Counted from the stretch's first letter, positions 51,577 to 60,520 are shown. The stretch is DNA of 64,000 bases from an uncultured Dorea sp. (GCA_910577685.1 CAJTOH010000012.1:24147-88146); one strand, 5' to 3'. The notes: generated by a model from the letters alone, not told the origin. Translations and numbers: made by a program.

Positions 51577-52950
51577 ATGGGGAAAAAGGAATGTCGAGGA
51601 GAAGTAACGGCGTACCTAAGTTTGATTTTTATTCTTTTCATAACTTTTATCGGCGGTATTATGGAAAGCGCTTCAATCCAGATTGCGAAGAATTATCGAA
51701 GAGCAGACACTAATAGAGCGATGGAGTGCGTATTTGCCGAATACCAGAAGGAGCTGCTGGAAGAATATGATATCTTTGCTTTAGACGGCGGCTACGAGAC
51801 AGGGAGGTATTCAAGGCAGAAGGTGACGGATCGTTTAGACTATTACGGTGTGGGGAGCGTTAAGCATGATGTAGAAAGAATCCGGTTTTTAACGGATAAA
51901 GGGTGCGGCGATTTTCTCGGTCAGGTCTCGGCATACATGGAGCATAAGTATGGAATAGATGCTGTGAAGGATATGTTAGATATGACTTCGGTATGGGGGC
52001 AGCAGGAGGAAAGGGCGGAGGATTATGCAGAAGAGGAAGATTCCTGGCAGGAGAGCATGGAAGACTTATTGGAGGAAAATGAAAGCGAGCTTCCCAAGGA
52101 GAATAACCCTATAACCCATATAGGGCAGTTAAAGACGTCGCCTGTTTTGAAGCTTGTCATGCCGAGAGATCGGAACGTATCAGAAAAAAGTGTAAGAGAT
52201 GAGGAAATGCTGGCTTTCAGGGAGCAAAATCAAGGATATGGTGATTTCTCGGACGTTTCTGAAAACGGAAATCTGACGACTCTGCTATTTGGCGAATACT
52301 TACTGGAGCACTTCAAAAGTTTTACGGATACGGAACATACAAGTACGTTGGATTATGAGTTGGAGTATATGCTTGCGGGAAAGAACAGCGATAAAGAAAA
52401 CTTGGAATATGTAATTAGAAAAATAATATTTTTTAGATTTGTTCCTAATTATGCATATATTCAGACGGACAGCGAGATGAAGGCGGAGGCGGAAACCGCG
52501 GCGTTGGCATTATGTACCATACTTGCGGTTCCTGCTATTACGGAGGCGGCGGTTCAGGGAATTCTTCTGGCATGGGCATATGGCGAATCGATTATGGATG
52601 TTCGCTCTTTACTTAAAGGCAGCCGGGTGCCTCTGGTGAAGTCGAAGGAGAGCTGGCAGTTACAGTTCTCTAAACTTCTCACTCTTGGTACGGAGGAAGA
52701 TCGCAGTGAAGGAAGAGATGATGAGAATGGACTTAGATATTCGGAATACCTCCGCATGATGCTGTTTCTGGCAAAGAGGGATACGGTCGCCCTTAGATCT
52801 CTTGGAATTATAGAACAGAACATGAGAAAACTCTATGGTCAGCCATATTTCCGTGCAGATTATTGTATCGGTAAGATGGAAATCCGCTCGGTCTGCAGTC
52901 TGAGAAAAGGAATTCAATATCAATATAAGACATACTACGGCTACCAATGA
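51577..52950 (+). CDS. DUF5702-like Tad-locus membrane protein
   Basis: A 457-residue protein with a single N-terminal span after a short basic tail (ECRGEVTAYLSLIFILFITF), then a long acidic extracytoplasmic region, resembling the DUF5702 proteins common in clostridial Tad loci. The Glu in the start of the span and the GGIMESASIQIAKNYRRADT block recall TadE/TadG-type pseudopilins. A second hydrophobic segment is near residues 308-325. Role probably minor pilin or pilus assembly. Start may also be the GTG at 51568. Confidence 0.7.
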   Translation: MGKKECRGEVTAYLSLIFILFITFIGGIMESASIQIAKNYRRADTNRAMECVFAEYQKELLEEYDIFALDGGYETGRYSRQKVTDRLDYYGVGSVKHDVERIRFLTDKGCGDFLGQVSAYMEHKYGIDAVKDMLDMTSVWGQQEERAEDYAEEEDSWQESMEDLLEENESELPKENNPITHIGQLKTSPVLKLVMPRDRNVSEKSVRDEEMLAFREQNQGYGDFSDVSENGNLTTLLFGEYLLEHFKSFTDTEHTSTLDYELEYMLAGKNSDKENLEYVIRKIIFFRFVPNYAYIQTDSEMKAEAETAALALCTILAVPAITEAAVQGILLAWAYGESIMDVRSLLKGSRVPLVKSKESWQLQFSKLLTLGTEEDRSEGRDDENGLRYSEYLRMMLFLAKRDTVALRSLGIIEQNMRKLYGQPYFRADYCIGKMEIRSVCSLRKGIQYQYKTYYGYQ

Positions 52951-53059
52951 ATTAAGATCCGTTTGATAAAGAGGCGGATACAGATGCCCTTCCGGGTATC
53001 AGAATAAAATCCAGAATAACAGACAAGTAAAAAATCAGGAAAGGAGAAGGATTCGTACG

Positions 53060-53866
53060 ATGAAAAGTAAAACACTCCCCTCACATTCAAAAAATTCTTA
53101 TCTGTTCGGAAGGGTATCTGTATCCGCCTCTAAAAAAGCCAGTATTACGGCAGAGGCGGCTATGGCAGTTCCTATTTTCTTTCTTGCGGCGGTATGTCTG
53201 CTGTATTTGATGGAAATTACGGCAATACAGACCGCAATTCGTTCCGGACTGCAGTATGCGGGAAAGAAAGCGGCAGAGGAAGGCTGCGTGGTTTCAATGG
53301 TTATCCCGTCGCGGTTGGAACAGGATGTAGTGCGGGCGGTTGGAGCAGAGCGGTTGGAGAGAAGTATCGTGCTAGGAGGAAGCAAAGGAGTCAGATGCGA
53401 CGGGTCGAGAATTTCGCCGCGGACCGGAATCGGAGAGATTAAGGTAACGTATGAGGTGCGTCTGCCCTTTCCTATGTTTGGGGTGCCTCCTATTAAGTAT
53501 CAGGAAAAGATGCGTATTAAGGCGTGGGTTGGATACGAGAAGCCGGGATTTGGATCAGATAATGAAGAGACGGTTTATATTACGGAGACGGGTATGGTAT
53601 ATCATAAGAATTATCAATGCACGTATTTGGAATTGTCAATACATACGGTTTTGCCGGAAGAAATTGATAATCTTCGGAATAATAGTGGAGGAAAATATTA
53701 CCCGTGCGAGCATTGTATGAGAAATGGAAGCAAAGGAGTGTACATTACTGATACAGGAAATAGATATCATAGTTCACTGTCTTGCAGTGGTTTAAAGCGG
53801 ACGGTATATGCGGTTCCAATGTCAGAAGTAGTTGGAAAGGGGGCGTGTTCCAGATGTGGACAATAA
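53060..53866 (+). CDS. TadE-like protein with two YH..C/CxxC modules
   Basis: A 268-residue TadE-like pseudopilin: a helix with E at the expected place (ASITAEAAMAVPIFFLAAVC), a beta-rich mid-domain (GIGEIKVTYEVRLPFPMFG), and a C-terminal tail with a duplicated module. Copy one, VYITETGMVYHKNYQCTYL ... YYPCEHC; copy two, VYITDTGNRYHSSLSCSGL ... ACSRC. Each has YHxxxxC and a CxxC, the pattern of a small metal- or disulfide-bearing fold that also ends some secreted nucleases. AAAGGAGAAGG precedes the ATG, and the end overlaps the prepilin peptidase by 13 bases. Confidence 0.8.
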   Translation: MKSKTLPSHSKNSYLFGRVSVSASKKASITAEAAMAVPIFFLAAVCLLYLMEITAIQTAIRSGLQYAGKKAAEEGCVVSMVIPSRLEQDVVRAVGAERLERSIVLGGSKGVRCDGSRISPRTGIGEIKVTYEVRLPFPMFGVPPIKYQEKMRIKAWVGYEKPGFGSDNEETVYITETGMVYHKNYQCTYLELSIHTVLPEEIDNLRNNSGGKYYPCEHCMRNGSKGVYITDTGNRYHSSLSCSGLKRTVYAVPMSEVVGKGACSRCGQ

Positions 53867-54288
53867 GCCGAACCGTGAGTATAGGAGCGCTGGCAGTTCT
53901 GTCTGTTATGGATATCCATTCACGAAGAATACCAGTTTTTGTCCTTATATTTGGCAATCTGGCAATGTTGGGATACCAGATTTTTATAGGAAAGGGAGAT
54001 ATCTGGCTGATAGCAGGCGGAATCGGGATAGGAATACTATTTCTTTTGATTAGCAGGGTTACCGGGGAGGGAATAGGGTACGGGGATAGCTGGCTTATAC
54101 TAATTATGGGAATTTATCTTGGCGTGTGGAAGTTGTTGGAAGCGCTGATGTCGGCGTTTTTGTTTCTGGGAGCGGCAGCAGCCGTTTGCTTGGCATTAAA
54201 GAAGATGTCTAAGAAATATAAGCTTCCGTTTATTCCCTTTCTGACGGCAGGGTATCTTTTTAATATATTAGTGGAGGGGATCGGATAA
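53854..54288 (+). CDS. A24 prepilin peptidase (TadV/CpaA type)
   Basis: A 144-residue, all-membrane aspartic protease. The catalytic aspartates lie in SVMDIHSRRIP and GEGIGYGDSWL. It lacks the methyltransferase domain of full-size PilD, as usual for TadV/CpaA. It would process the Flp pilin and the TadE-like proteins of the locus. Start at ATG 53854 within the preceding gene, with GGAAAGGGGG 20 bases upstream. Confidence 0.9.
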   Translation: MWTISRTVSIGALAVLSVMDIHSRRIPVFVLIFGNLAMLGYQIFIGKGDIWLIAGGIGIGILFLLISRVTGEGIGYGDSWLILIMGIYLGVWKLLEALMSAFLFLGAAAAVCLALKKMSKKYKLPFIPFLTAGYLFNILVEGIG

Positions 54289-54290
54289 AA

Positions 54291-54716
54291 GTGGTTTTGA
54301 AAATGAATAGATGGTTTAAAGATTGTAAACTGCAAGGAAGCATGACGGTAGAAATGTCATTTCTTATGCCGATGATTTTATTCTTGATTATGGGATGCAT
54401 TTTAACAGTATTCTATTATCATGATAAGAATATATTGTCTGGCGCTGCATATGAAACGGCTGTGGTAGGAAGTACAAAAGCGAGGGAAAAGGATGGTGTA
54501 AAAGAGGGAGAATTAGAGACTCTTTTTTATGAGAGAGTAAAAAATAAATGTATTATGTTTGTTTGTCCTCAGGTATCGGTTAATGTGGAGAAAGAAGAGA
54601 TTGAAATTATAGCGGCAGCATCAAGAAAATATATGAAAATTTCAGTTTCTAAAAAAGCGGCAATTACAAATCCGGAGAAAAAAATAAGAGATTTGAGACG
54701 TTTCAGGAGAAAATGA
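54291..54716 (+). CDS. TadE-like pseudopilin
   Basis: A 141-residue protein with the TadE N-terminal pattern GSMTVEMSFLMPMILFLIMG (Glu at +5 of the helix), then a polar body with two cysteines (CIMFVCPQ). Begins with GTG 54291 or ATG 54303, three to fifteen bases after the peptidase stop, so it is in the same operon. Role as minor pilin is inferred. Confidence 0.78.
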   Translation: MVLKMNRWFKDCKLQGSMTVEMSFLMPMILFLIMGCILTVFYYHDKNILSGAAYETAVVGSTKAREKDGVKEGELETLFYERVKNKCIMFVCPQVSVNVEKEEIEIIAAASRKYMKISVSKKAAITNPEKKIRDLRRFRRK

Positions 54717-54799
54717 AGGAGAGAATTCTTAAATAGGCCGATGGAGAAAAATAGAGGGTGATCGGAAGTTTTGTATAGAAGGGAGGATGAGCCGAGAAG

Positions 54800-55528
54800 A
54801 TGGAGCGTAAGATTACAATTCAAGAAGAAGCGCTTTATAAGGAAGATTATCAGATTCGTATGTTAAAAGCAAATAATCTGAACGGAATCTTGAAGATGGG
54901 CGGAAGGGGAATTAATGAGAATAGTTATTATGATTATGATGTCAGTGGAAAGATATCTGTAAAAGCAATGTTTGAAAGAAGTAAAATTACTGCAAAAGAT
55001 ATAAAAATGTTTCTTAGAAATATAAAAAATGTAATCAGAGAGGTAGAAATATTTCTATTAGATATTAATTGTATTCTGTTAAATCCGGAGTATATCTTCT
55101 ATGAAGACGGGAAGTATTTCTTCTGTTATTATCCTTTGGCACGGCAGGATTTGTGGGAAGAATTTCATAAGCTGACAGAATATTTTGTGAAGCAGGCGGA
55201 TTATCAGGATCAGGAATGTATTCGTATGGTATTTCTGCTGCATAAAAAGACCATGGATGAAAATTACAGCTTAGATAAACTGATAGCAGAATGTATGCAG
55301 AATCCGGAGGAAGAGAAAAATAGAGTTGATGAAAAAGATATGGACGATATAGAAGACGGATGTACTGTAGGTGATTGGATTACAGAGCAGGAGCTTGGGA
55401 GTGCGGTTATGAGAGAATCTGATCATTTGTGGAAGCCGGTTAAAAAGCTTTTAAATAAGCGGAGAAAATCGAAATGGGGAGACTGGGATGGTCTGCATAT
55501 TGAGGAAGAAGATTTGACAAAAGAGTAA
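54800..55528 (+). CDS. DUF6382-like protein without an FHA domain
   Basis: A 242-residue soluble protein resembling DUF6382 proteins of clostridial Tad loci (NNLNGILKMGGRGINENSYY, LLDINCILLNPEYIFYEDGK, FFCYYPLARQDLWEEFHKL). Relatives recalled from other genomes carry a C-terminal FHA (phosphothreonine-binding) domain, but this one ends after an acidic, then basic tail (LLNKRRKSKWGDWDG). It may be truncated or a short variant. AGAAGGGAGG precedes the ATG. It is the last recognisable gene of the pilus locus. Confidence 0.65.
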   Translation: MERKITIQEEALYKEDYQIRMLKANNLNGILKMGGRGINENSYYDYDVSGKISVKAMFERSKITAKDIKMFLRNIKNVIREVEIFLLDINCILLNPEYIFYEDGKYFFCYYPLARQDLWEEFHKLTEYFVKQADYQDQECIRMVFLLHKKTMDENYSLDKLIAECMQNPEEEKNRVDEKDMDDIEDGCTVGDWITEQELGSAVMRESDHLWKPVKKLLNKRRKSKWGDWDGLHIEEEDLTKE

Positions 55529-55613
55529 AGGATTTTTCATGAAAAGTGATAATGACTTTACTATATTTATATGTTACAATAATTTCAATATAAAAATTAA
55601 GGGAGGAAGAGCC

Positions 55614-55667
55614 TTGGAAGTGGATAAAGAAGAGTTTATATCAATGTCGGAAACGCCGGAAGGCTGA
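55614..55667 (+). other. Possible 17-residue small ORF
   Basis: TTG start directly after AAGGGAGGAAG, encoding MEVDKEEFISMSETPEG. The strong binding site is the only support. It may be the start of a deleted downstream Tad-locus gene. The rest of 55529-55769 holds nothing recognisable. Confidence 0.3.
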
Positions 55668-55769
55668 ACGGTTACGACTTATGAATGATATAAGATAATA
55701 GAGGTTACTATATCAGGGGAAATATGGTATACTATGCGAATAATGCAATAAAAAAACAAATACCGGAAG

Positions 55770-56393
55770 GTGAATGTGTTATACATGAAAAAGAATAGGG
55801 TATCTGCACCTTGTACCGTATTATTGACAATAATTAACGTAGTTGTGTTTTCCCTTCTTACTTTGCAGGGAATGACAGAGGATGGGATGTTTCTGCTGGA
55901 ACATGGAGCTATGTATGTTCCAAGGGTGATACAGGATGGAGAATATTACCGCTTTTTTACCAGTTTATTTCTGCATTTTGGATTCGAGCATCTGATGAAC
56001 AATATGGTGACATTAGTATTGATTGGCTGGAATCTGGAGAGTGAGATTGGAAAGGTAAAATTCCTGTTAATCTATATCCTTAGTGGTTTGGGCGGTAATT
56101 TCTTGTCTGCATGGTATGAGGTTCTGAAGGATGATTATTCCATATCAGCCGGAGCTTCGGGAGCAATATTTGGGGTTATAGGAGCGCTGTTATATGTAAC
56201 AATGCGTAACCGGGGCCGGATAGGAGAGGTCTCCGGCAGACGGCTTGCTTTTATGATCATAATCAGTCTGTATTATGGTTTTACCAGCAGCGGTGTAGAT
56301 AATCTGGCGCATATCGGCGGTTTGGTTACAGGGTTTGCAGCGGGGGTTCTGCTATACCGGAAGCGTAACAGTAAAGACAGAACCGTCTCCTAA
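55770..56393 (+). CDS. Rhomboid-family intramembrane serine protease
   Basis: A 207-residue six-span rhomboid. Catalytic Ser130 is in GASGAIFGV and His181 in LAHIGGLVTG; the L1/helix-2 block HFGFEHLMNNM is also present. It cleaves transmembrane segments in the lipid bilayer. Start is uncertain among GTG 55770, GTG 55776 and ATG 55785; GGAAGG at 55765 favours one of the first two. The 3' end overlaps the convergent kinase gene by 42 bases. Confidence 0.92.
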   Translation: MNVLYMKKNRVSAPCTVLLTIINVVVFSLLTLQGMTEDGMFLLEHGAMYVPRVIQDGEYYRFFTSLFLHFGFEHLMNNMVTLVLIGWNLESEIGKVKFLLIYILSGLGGNFLSAWYEVLKDDYSISAGASGAIFGVIGALLYVTMRNRGRIGEVSGRRLAFMIIISLYYGFTSSGVDNLAHIGGLVTGFAAGVLLYRKRNSKDRTVS

Positions 56394-57092
56394 GCTTGAT
56401 TCGGCTTGAATGGAACCGCCGTGAGCTGCAATGATCCGTTTTGCGATTGCCAGACCGAGACCGGTTCCGGTCTTTTTATGAGTTACGAATGGTTCAAAGA
56501 TAGAAGACAGATCTTTTTCATCTATACCTGAGCCATTGTCAGTAACGGTGATACGGATAGACTGGCCGATATAAGCTGCATCCAGACGTATTGACTTAAG
56601 TTCTGAATCCGGAAGGGAAAGGACAGCGTCCTTAGAATTCCCAAGGAGATTTAAAAGAGTCTGTTTTAGCTTTATGGTGTCTATCATGAAGGATGGCAGG
56701 TCGGGCGCAATTCTGGAAGTGAATTCAATCTCTGTGTCCAGAATCGAAGCAGCAAATGACAGGACTAAACTTTTGAAAAATGTATTGGCATTAATTCTGG
56801 TGAGAGACAGTTTTTCCCCATTGTTATAGGATGAGAGTTCTTCTAACAACTGGGTCATATATTCTATATCCTGATGCATGGTATCCCAATAACGGAAGGA
56901 CAGGACTTCCGGATGCTGTGCTTCGATTAACTGCAGTGTACTGTATACAAGTGTTAAGGGATTGCGTATTTCGTGGCTGATGGCACTAACCTCTATCTTG
57001 TGTGATTCAAGAAGTCTTGTGAGAAGCGCTCTTTTTTCGGGACTTTCATCCATAATTTGTTGTAATTTGTCGTAGTCTGTCGCTGAAAACAT
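56352..57092 (-). CDS. Orphan cytosolic histidine kinase
   Basis: A 246-residue soluble kinase: a short N-terminal helix, HisKA with H40 in SAISHEIRNPL, then HATPase_c with N-box LLNLLGNSKDAV, G1 DNGSGIDEKD and G2 KKTGTGLGLAIAKR. No sensor or membrane domain and no adjacent response regulator. Its closest look-alikes are the catalytic cores of Spo0A-phosphorelay kinases (KinA-E type), so a sporulation input is possible but unproven. The C-terminal 14 codons are antisense to the rhomboid end. Confidence 0.88.
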   Translation of the reverse strand: MFSATDYDKLQQIMDESPEKRALLTRLLESHKIEVSAISHEIRNPLTLVYSTLQLIEAQHPEVLSFRYWDTMHQDIEYMTQLLEELSSYNNGEKLSLTRINANTFFKSLVLSFAASILDTEIEFTSRIAPDLPSFMIDTIKLKQTLLNLLGNSKDAVLSLPDSELKSIRLDAAYIGQSIRITVTDNGSGIDEKDLSSIFEPFVTHKKTGTGLGLAIAKRIIAAHGGSIQAESSLGDGSVFTVTLPV

Positions 57093-57176
57093 AGTATTTA
57101 CCGCCCTTTCTGGAGTAACAGTTTAGCATTGGAGGGCAAAATAATCAATTATTATTTTCAAGAAAGGATAATAGAA

Positions 57177-57584
57177 ATGAAAAAGGAAAATTGCATATTT
57201 TGTAAACTTGCGAATGGAGAGATTCCTACAGCTACTTTATATGAAGATGAAAACTTTCGTGTGATTTTAGATGCAAGTCCGGCTTCAAAGGGACATGCCT
57301 TGATCATTCCGAAGGAACATTTTGCTAATCTATACGAGCTTGATGATGAATTGGCAGCTAAGGCGCTGGTATTGGCGAAGAAGATGATTACGAAATTGAC
57401 GGATATTTTGGGATGCGACGGTTATAACATTGTCCAGAATAATGGAGAAGCAGCGGGTCAGACAGTATTTCATTTCCATCTGCACATGATTCCAAGGTAT
57501 AAGAATGACGATGTTGGCTTGGGATGGAAGATGGGCAAGCTCACGGATGAGGATAAAGAGGAGTTACTGACTAAGATAAAATAG
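57177..57584 (+). CDS. HIT-family nucleotide hydrolase (HinT-like)
   Basis: A 135-residue histidine-triad protein with a zinc-binding-like CIFCKL start and the triad HFHLHMIP (H99, H101, H103). HinT proteins hydrolyse adenosine phosphoramidates. Start ATG 57177 behind GAAAGGATAA; an upstream in-frame start is unsupported. Confidence 0.93.
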   Translation: MKKENCIFCKLANGEIPTATLYEDENFRVILDASPASKGHALIIPKEHFANLYELDDELAAKALVLAKKMITKLTDILGCDGYNIVQNNGEAAGQTVFHFHLHMIPRYKNDDVGLGWKMGKLTDEDKEELLTKIK

Positions 57585-57611
57585 TTTAAAGAAGCGAAGG
57601 ATGAGTAGTAA

Positions 57612-58172
57612 GTGGATGTGGAGTTAACAACAAAAGCAGACTTCAAGGTAATTTACGAGGAAAATTTTGATCGTGTATACAAAGCGGCAGTAAAATACTC
57701 TGGGAATCACCATTCAGCAGAAGAAATTGTTCAGAATGTTTTTTTAAAACTTTATATGAATATGGATAATGTCGAGAAAGAAGCAGCCATGGCATGGCTG
57801 CTTCTGACGACAAAATATATGGCGTTGAATCTCAAAAGAGATCGTAAACGAGAATTTCTGGTGGAAGAGATGGAGGGTGAAGCCGAGATAACACTTTCGG
57901 AATCGGTGGAAAATCCGGAAGAATTTTTTGTAAAAAAAATGAAACAGCAGCAGTTCATTGAATTCCGCAAGGGAATATTTGATGCATTGTATAGAAAGAA
58001 TCCGAGATGGTACGAAGCCATTACGATTACATATGTTTTGGATAAGCCGCAGAAAGAAGTAGCGGAATATATGGAAGTGACGCTGGAGGTGCTGCACAGT
58101 ATATTGTATCGGGCGAAACAGTGGATACGCGAAAATTACGCAGAGGAGTATGATCACTTGAATAAAGCGTAA
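57612..58172 (+). CDS. Sigma-70 family (ECF-like) RNA polymerase sigma factor
   Basis: A 186-residue sigma factor: region 2 (FDRVYKAAVKYSGNHHSAEE to LLLTTKYMALNLKR, residues 15-77) and region 4 with a helix-turn-helix (KPQKEVAEYMEVTLEVLHSI, near 145-165). Region 3 is absent, as in ECF factors. The residue-rich acidic linker lies between. Starts at GTG 57612. A secreted or membrane regulator with a DUF4367 domain usually adjoins such genes; here such a gene is at 59624, beyond murG. Target promoters unknown. Confidence 0.85.
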   Translation: MDVELTTKADFKVIYEENFDRVYKAAVKYSGNHHSAEEIVQNVFLKLYMNMDNVEKEAAMAWLLLTTKYMALNLKRDRKREFLVEEMEGEAEITLSESVENPEEFFVKKMKQQQFIEFRKGIFDALYRKNPRWYEAITITYVLDKPQKEVAEYMEVTLEVLHSILYRAKQWIRENYAEEYDHLNKA

Positions 58173-58203
58173 AAACAGGTGCCGATACGGACACCTGTTT
58201 TCT
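58172..58203. terminator. Terminator between sigma factor and murG
   Basis: Stem AAAACAGGTG / CACCTGTTTT with a short loop, usable from both strands. Confidence 0.85.
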
Positions 58204-58311
58204 ATGCTTTTTTAATTATATATTCCGGAATAAGATTTTCTGAGAAAGGATCCTTATTTCTGAGAAATAAGATTTAAAGATGGATACGCCGCAAATCGTG
58301 TCCGTAAAAAG

Positions 58312-59379
58312 TTATTTATTAACAGCATTTTCAATTAGGTCTATAATTGTATCAATAGAATTCTGTTGCGGAGAATTCTTCATGGCATCTATGTAAGAGT
58401 TTCTGTTCTTATATAATGCGGTAATGGAATTAAGAAGTTCTTCCTTGCTAAGTTCTTCTTCTTCCAAGACAATACTGTATCCCTGACGTTCAAAGGAACG
58501 GGCGTTGAGAATCTGGTCTCCACGGCTTGCATTGACAGAAAGCGGAATTAAGAGATTCGGTTTATGGAGGGCAAGTAACTCGCAGATGGCGTTGGCTCCG
58601 GCTCTGGAGATTACGATATCTGTTAAGGCAAAGAGATCTTTTAATTCTTCTTTGACGTACTCAAACTGGGCATATCCTTCCAAATCCTTTAGAGATTCGT
58701 CTAGTTTTCCTTTGCCGCAGAGATGGATGACCTGAAATGTCTCTAAAAGTTCAGGCAGGATACCGCGTACGGCTTCGTTGACTGCTACCGAGCCAAGACT
58801 TCCGCCGACAACCATGATTACTGGTTTATCGGAAGTAAACTTAAGGAATTCTTTGGCTTTGTATTTGTCGCCGGACAATAATTCCTGTCGGATGGGAGAA
58901 CCTGTAAGTATGGCCTTTCCTTCCGGAAGATGCGTCAAAGTCTCGGGAAAGTTACAGCAGACTTTGGTTGCGGAAGGGATAGAAAGCTTGTTCGCAAGAC
59001 CAGGCGTCATATCAGATTCATGAATGATTGTCGGTACATGACGGCCTTTGCCAGCCATGACGACAGGGACAGAGACAAAACCACCTTTGGAAAAGATGAC
59101 ATCCGGTTTCAGTATCTTTACCAGTTTTTTTGCTTCGCCTAATCCTTTGATTACGCGGAAAGGATCTGTAAAATTCTGGATACTGAAATAACGGCGTAAC
59201 TTTCCGGAAGAGATTCCATGGTAAGGAATTCCGAACTGTTCGATTAATTCCTTTTCAATACCGTGGTAAGAACCAATATAATGAATATCATATTGTAATT
59301 CTTTGAGCCGTGGCAATAAGGCGATATTCGGTGTTACATGGCCTGCGGTGCCACCGCCAGTTAAGATAATGCGTTTCAT
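58312..59379 (-). CDS. murG: UDP-GlcNAc:lipid I N-acetylglucosaminyltransferase
   Basis: A 355-residue GT28 enzyme. It starts MKRIILTGGGTAGHVTPNIA, the MurG glycine-rich loop, and has IHESDMTPGLANKLS, VVGGSLGSVAVNEAV and SRAGANAICELLALHKPNLL. It adds GlcNAc to lipid I to form lipid II at the inner membrane. Start at ATG 59379 behind GGGAGG. It stands alone instead of in a division/cell-wall cluster, which is common for a second MurG-like copy in clostridia. Confidence 0.92.
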   Translation of the reverse strand: MKRIILTGGGTAGHVTPNIALLPRLKELQYDIHYIGSYHGIEKELIEQFGIPYHGISSGKLRRYFSIQNFTDPFRVIKGLGEAKKLVKILKPDVIFSKGGFVSVPVVMAGKGRHVPTIIHESDMTPGLANKLSIPSATKVCCNFPETLTHLPEGKAILTGSPIRQELLSGDKYKAKEFLKFTSDKPVIMVVGGSLGSVAVNEAVRGILPELLETFQVIHLCGKGKLDESLKDLEGYAQFEYVKEELKDLFALTDIVISRAGANAICELLALHKPNLLIPLSVNASRGDQILNARSFERQGYSIVLEEEELSKEELLNSITALYKNRNSYIDAMKNSPQQNSIDTIIDLIENAVNK

Positions 59380-59623
59380 AATGACCTCCCAATCTTGATA
59401 AAGCATAGAATACTGTCTGTGTGACATTTCTGTTATAATTATATTATACGTTTACAAGTGATTTGGTCAAGAGTAAGAAGAAGATTTTAGGATACATAAG
59501 TTATTGAAAAGACTGACTCGGAAATGATATGTGAATGATGCGGACGGATTGTGCAGGATATTTGTATACATTTCCTTACACAATGAGCAGTAGAATAGCA
59601 GCGTAGAATTAACGAGAGGTATA

Positions 59624-60520
59624 ATGATGAAAAATTTGGATGAAAACTTAGAACAAATGATAAAAGAGGATTATATGAGAGCTGCTGCTGAAGAAGAGAC
59701 TGTGATTCAGAATGATGACAGTCTCGTGCCGGAAGGAAAGAAAGAAGCCATATATGAGAAGATCAGCGCAGAGATAAAGAAGAAGGAAAAGGAAAAGCTC
59801 TTTTCCAATATGTCTGCGGAGGATCGGAGAGCCCTTGAGATTGGACGGAAAATTCTGGAGGAAGAAGCAAGAAGGGCGGAAGAAGGGAATGAGATAAAAG
59901 AGGAGAAAACGGGGGAAGAGGTTAGGGTTGTTCGGAGGAAGAAGAGAGGACGGGTGTATTTTGGTATTGCGGCGGCGTTGGTGTTAGCGATGGCTATGGG
60001 AATTACTAGTATGGGTGGACCTGAGAAAATCATAAGAATGGTAACTCAGATGGTTGGAGAGAGAGAAGTTGAGAAAGTAAATTCTGGTGAAGATACTTTA
60101 GTAATAGAACAGGAGGATGAAGAAGAGGCTTATCAGAGGGTTAGTGAAGAATTTGGGGTAGAGCCAGTAAAAATATTGATAGTATCTAAAAATATGAAGT
60201 TTGTAAGTATGAAATTTAATGACTTAATGAAAGCAGCAGAATTTTGTTACGAATATGACAGAGAAAAACTTATATATTTAATAAATTCATCCTATAATAA
60301 TGAATCGTTTGGTTTTGAGATTGAAGATAAGGTTGTAGATAAATATATTATTGACGTGCATGGTAACGAAATAGAGATAAAACAATATCAAGTAGAAAAT
60401 GAGAAGAAAAGTAGATTTTCTGCAAGTTTTGAAGAAATGGGATTAAAATATTTTTTAACTGGCACTATGGAAAAGTCAGAATTCGAATCAATTATAAATA
60501 ATTTGCATTTTTTGTGGTAA
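59624..60520 (+). CDS. DUF4367-type membrane protein, possible anti-sigma factor
   Basis: A 298-residue protein. A charged cytosolic segment (residues 1-110, with an R/K/E-rich helix) leads to one membrane span (about 112-132), then an extracytoplasmic domain (about 170-298) with the DUF4367-like pattern KFVSMKFNDLMKAAEFCYEY and YFLTGTMEKSEFESIINNL. Such proteins often sit beside ECF sigma factors and may restrain them. The 3' half is far more AT-rich than the 5' half, suggesting a composite origin. ATG 59624 or 59627. Confidence 0.65.
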   Translation: MMKNLDENLEQMIKEDYMRAAAEEETVIQNDDSLVPEGKKEAIYEKISAEIKKKEKEKLFSNMSAEDRRALEIGRKILEEEARRAEEGNEIKEEKTGEEVRVVRRKKRGRVYFGIAAALVLAMAMGITSMGGPEKIIRMVTQMVGEREVEKVNSGEDTLVIEQEDEEEAYQRVSEEFGVEPVKILIVSKNMKFVSMKFNDLMKAAEFCYEYDREKLIYLINSSYNNESFGFEIEDKVVDKYIIDVHGNEIEIKQYQVENEKKSRFSASFEEMGLKYFLTGTMEKSEFESIINNLHFLW

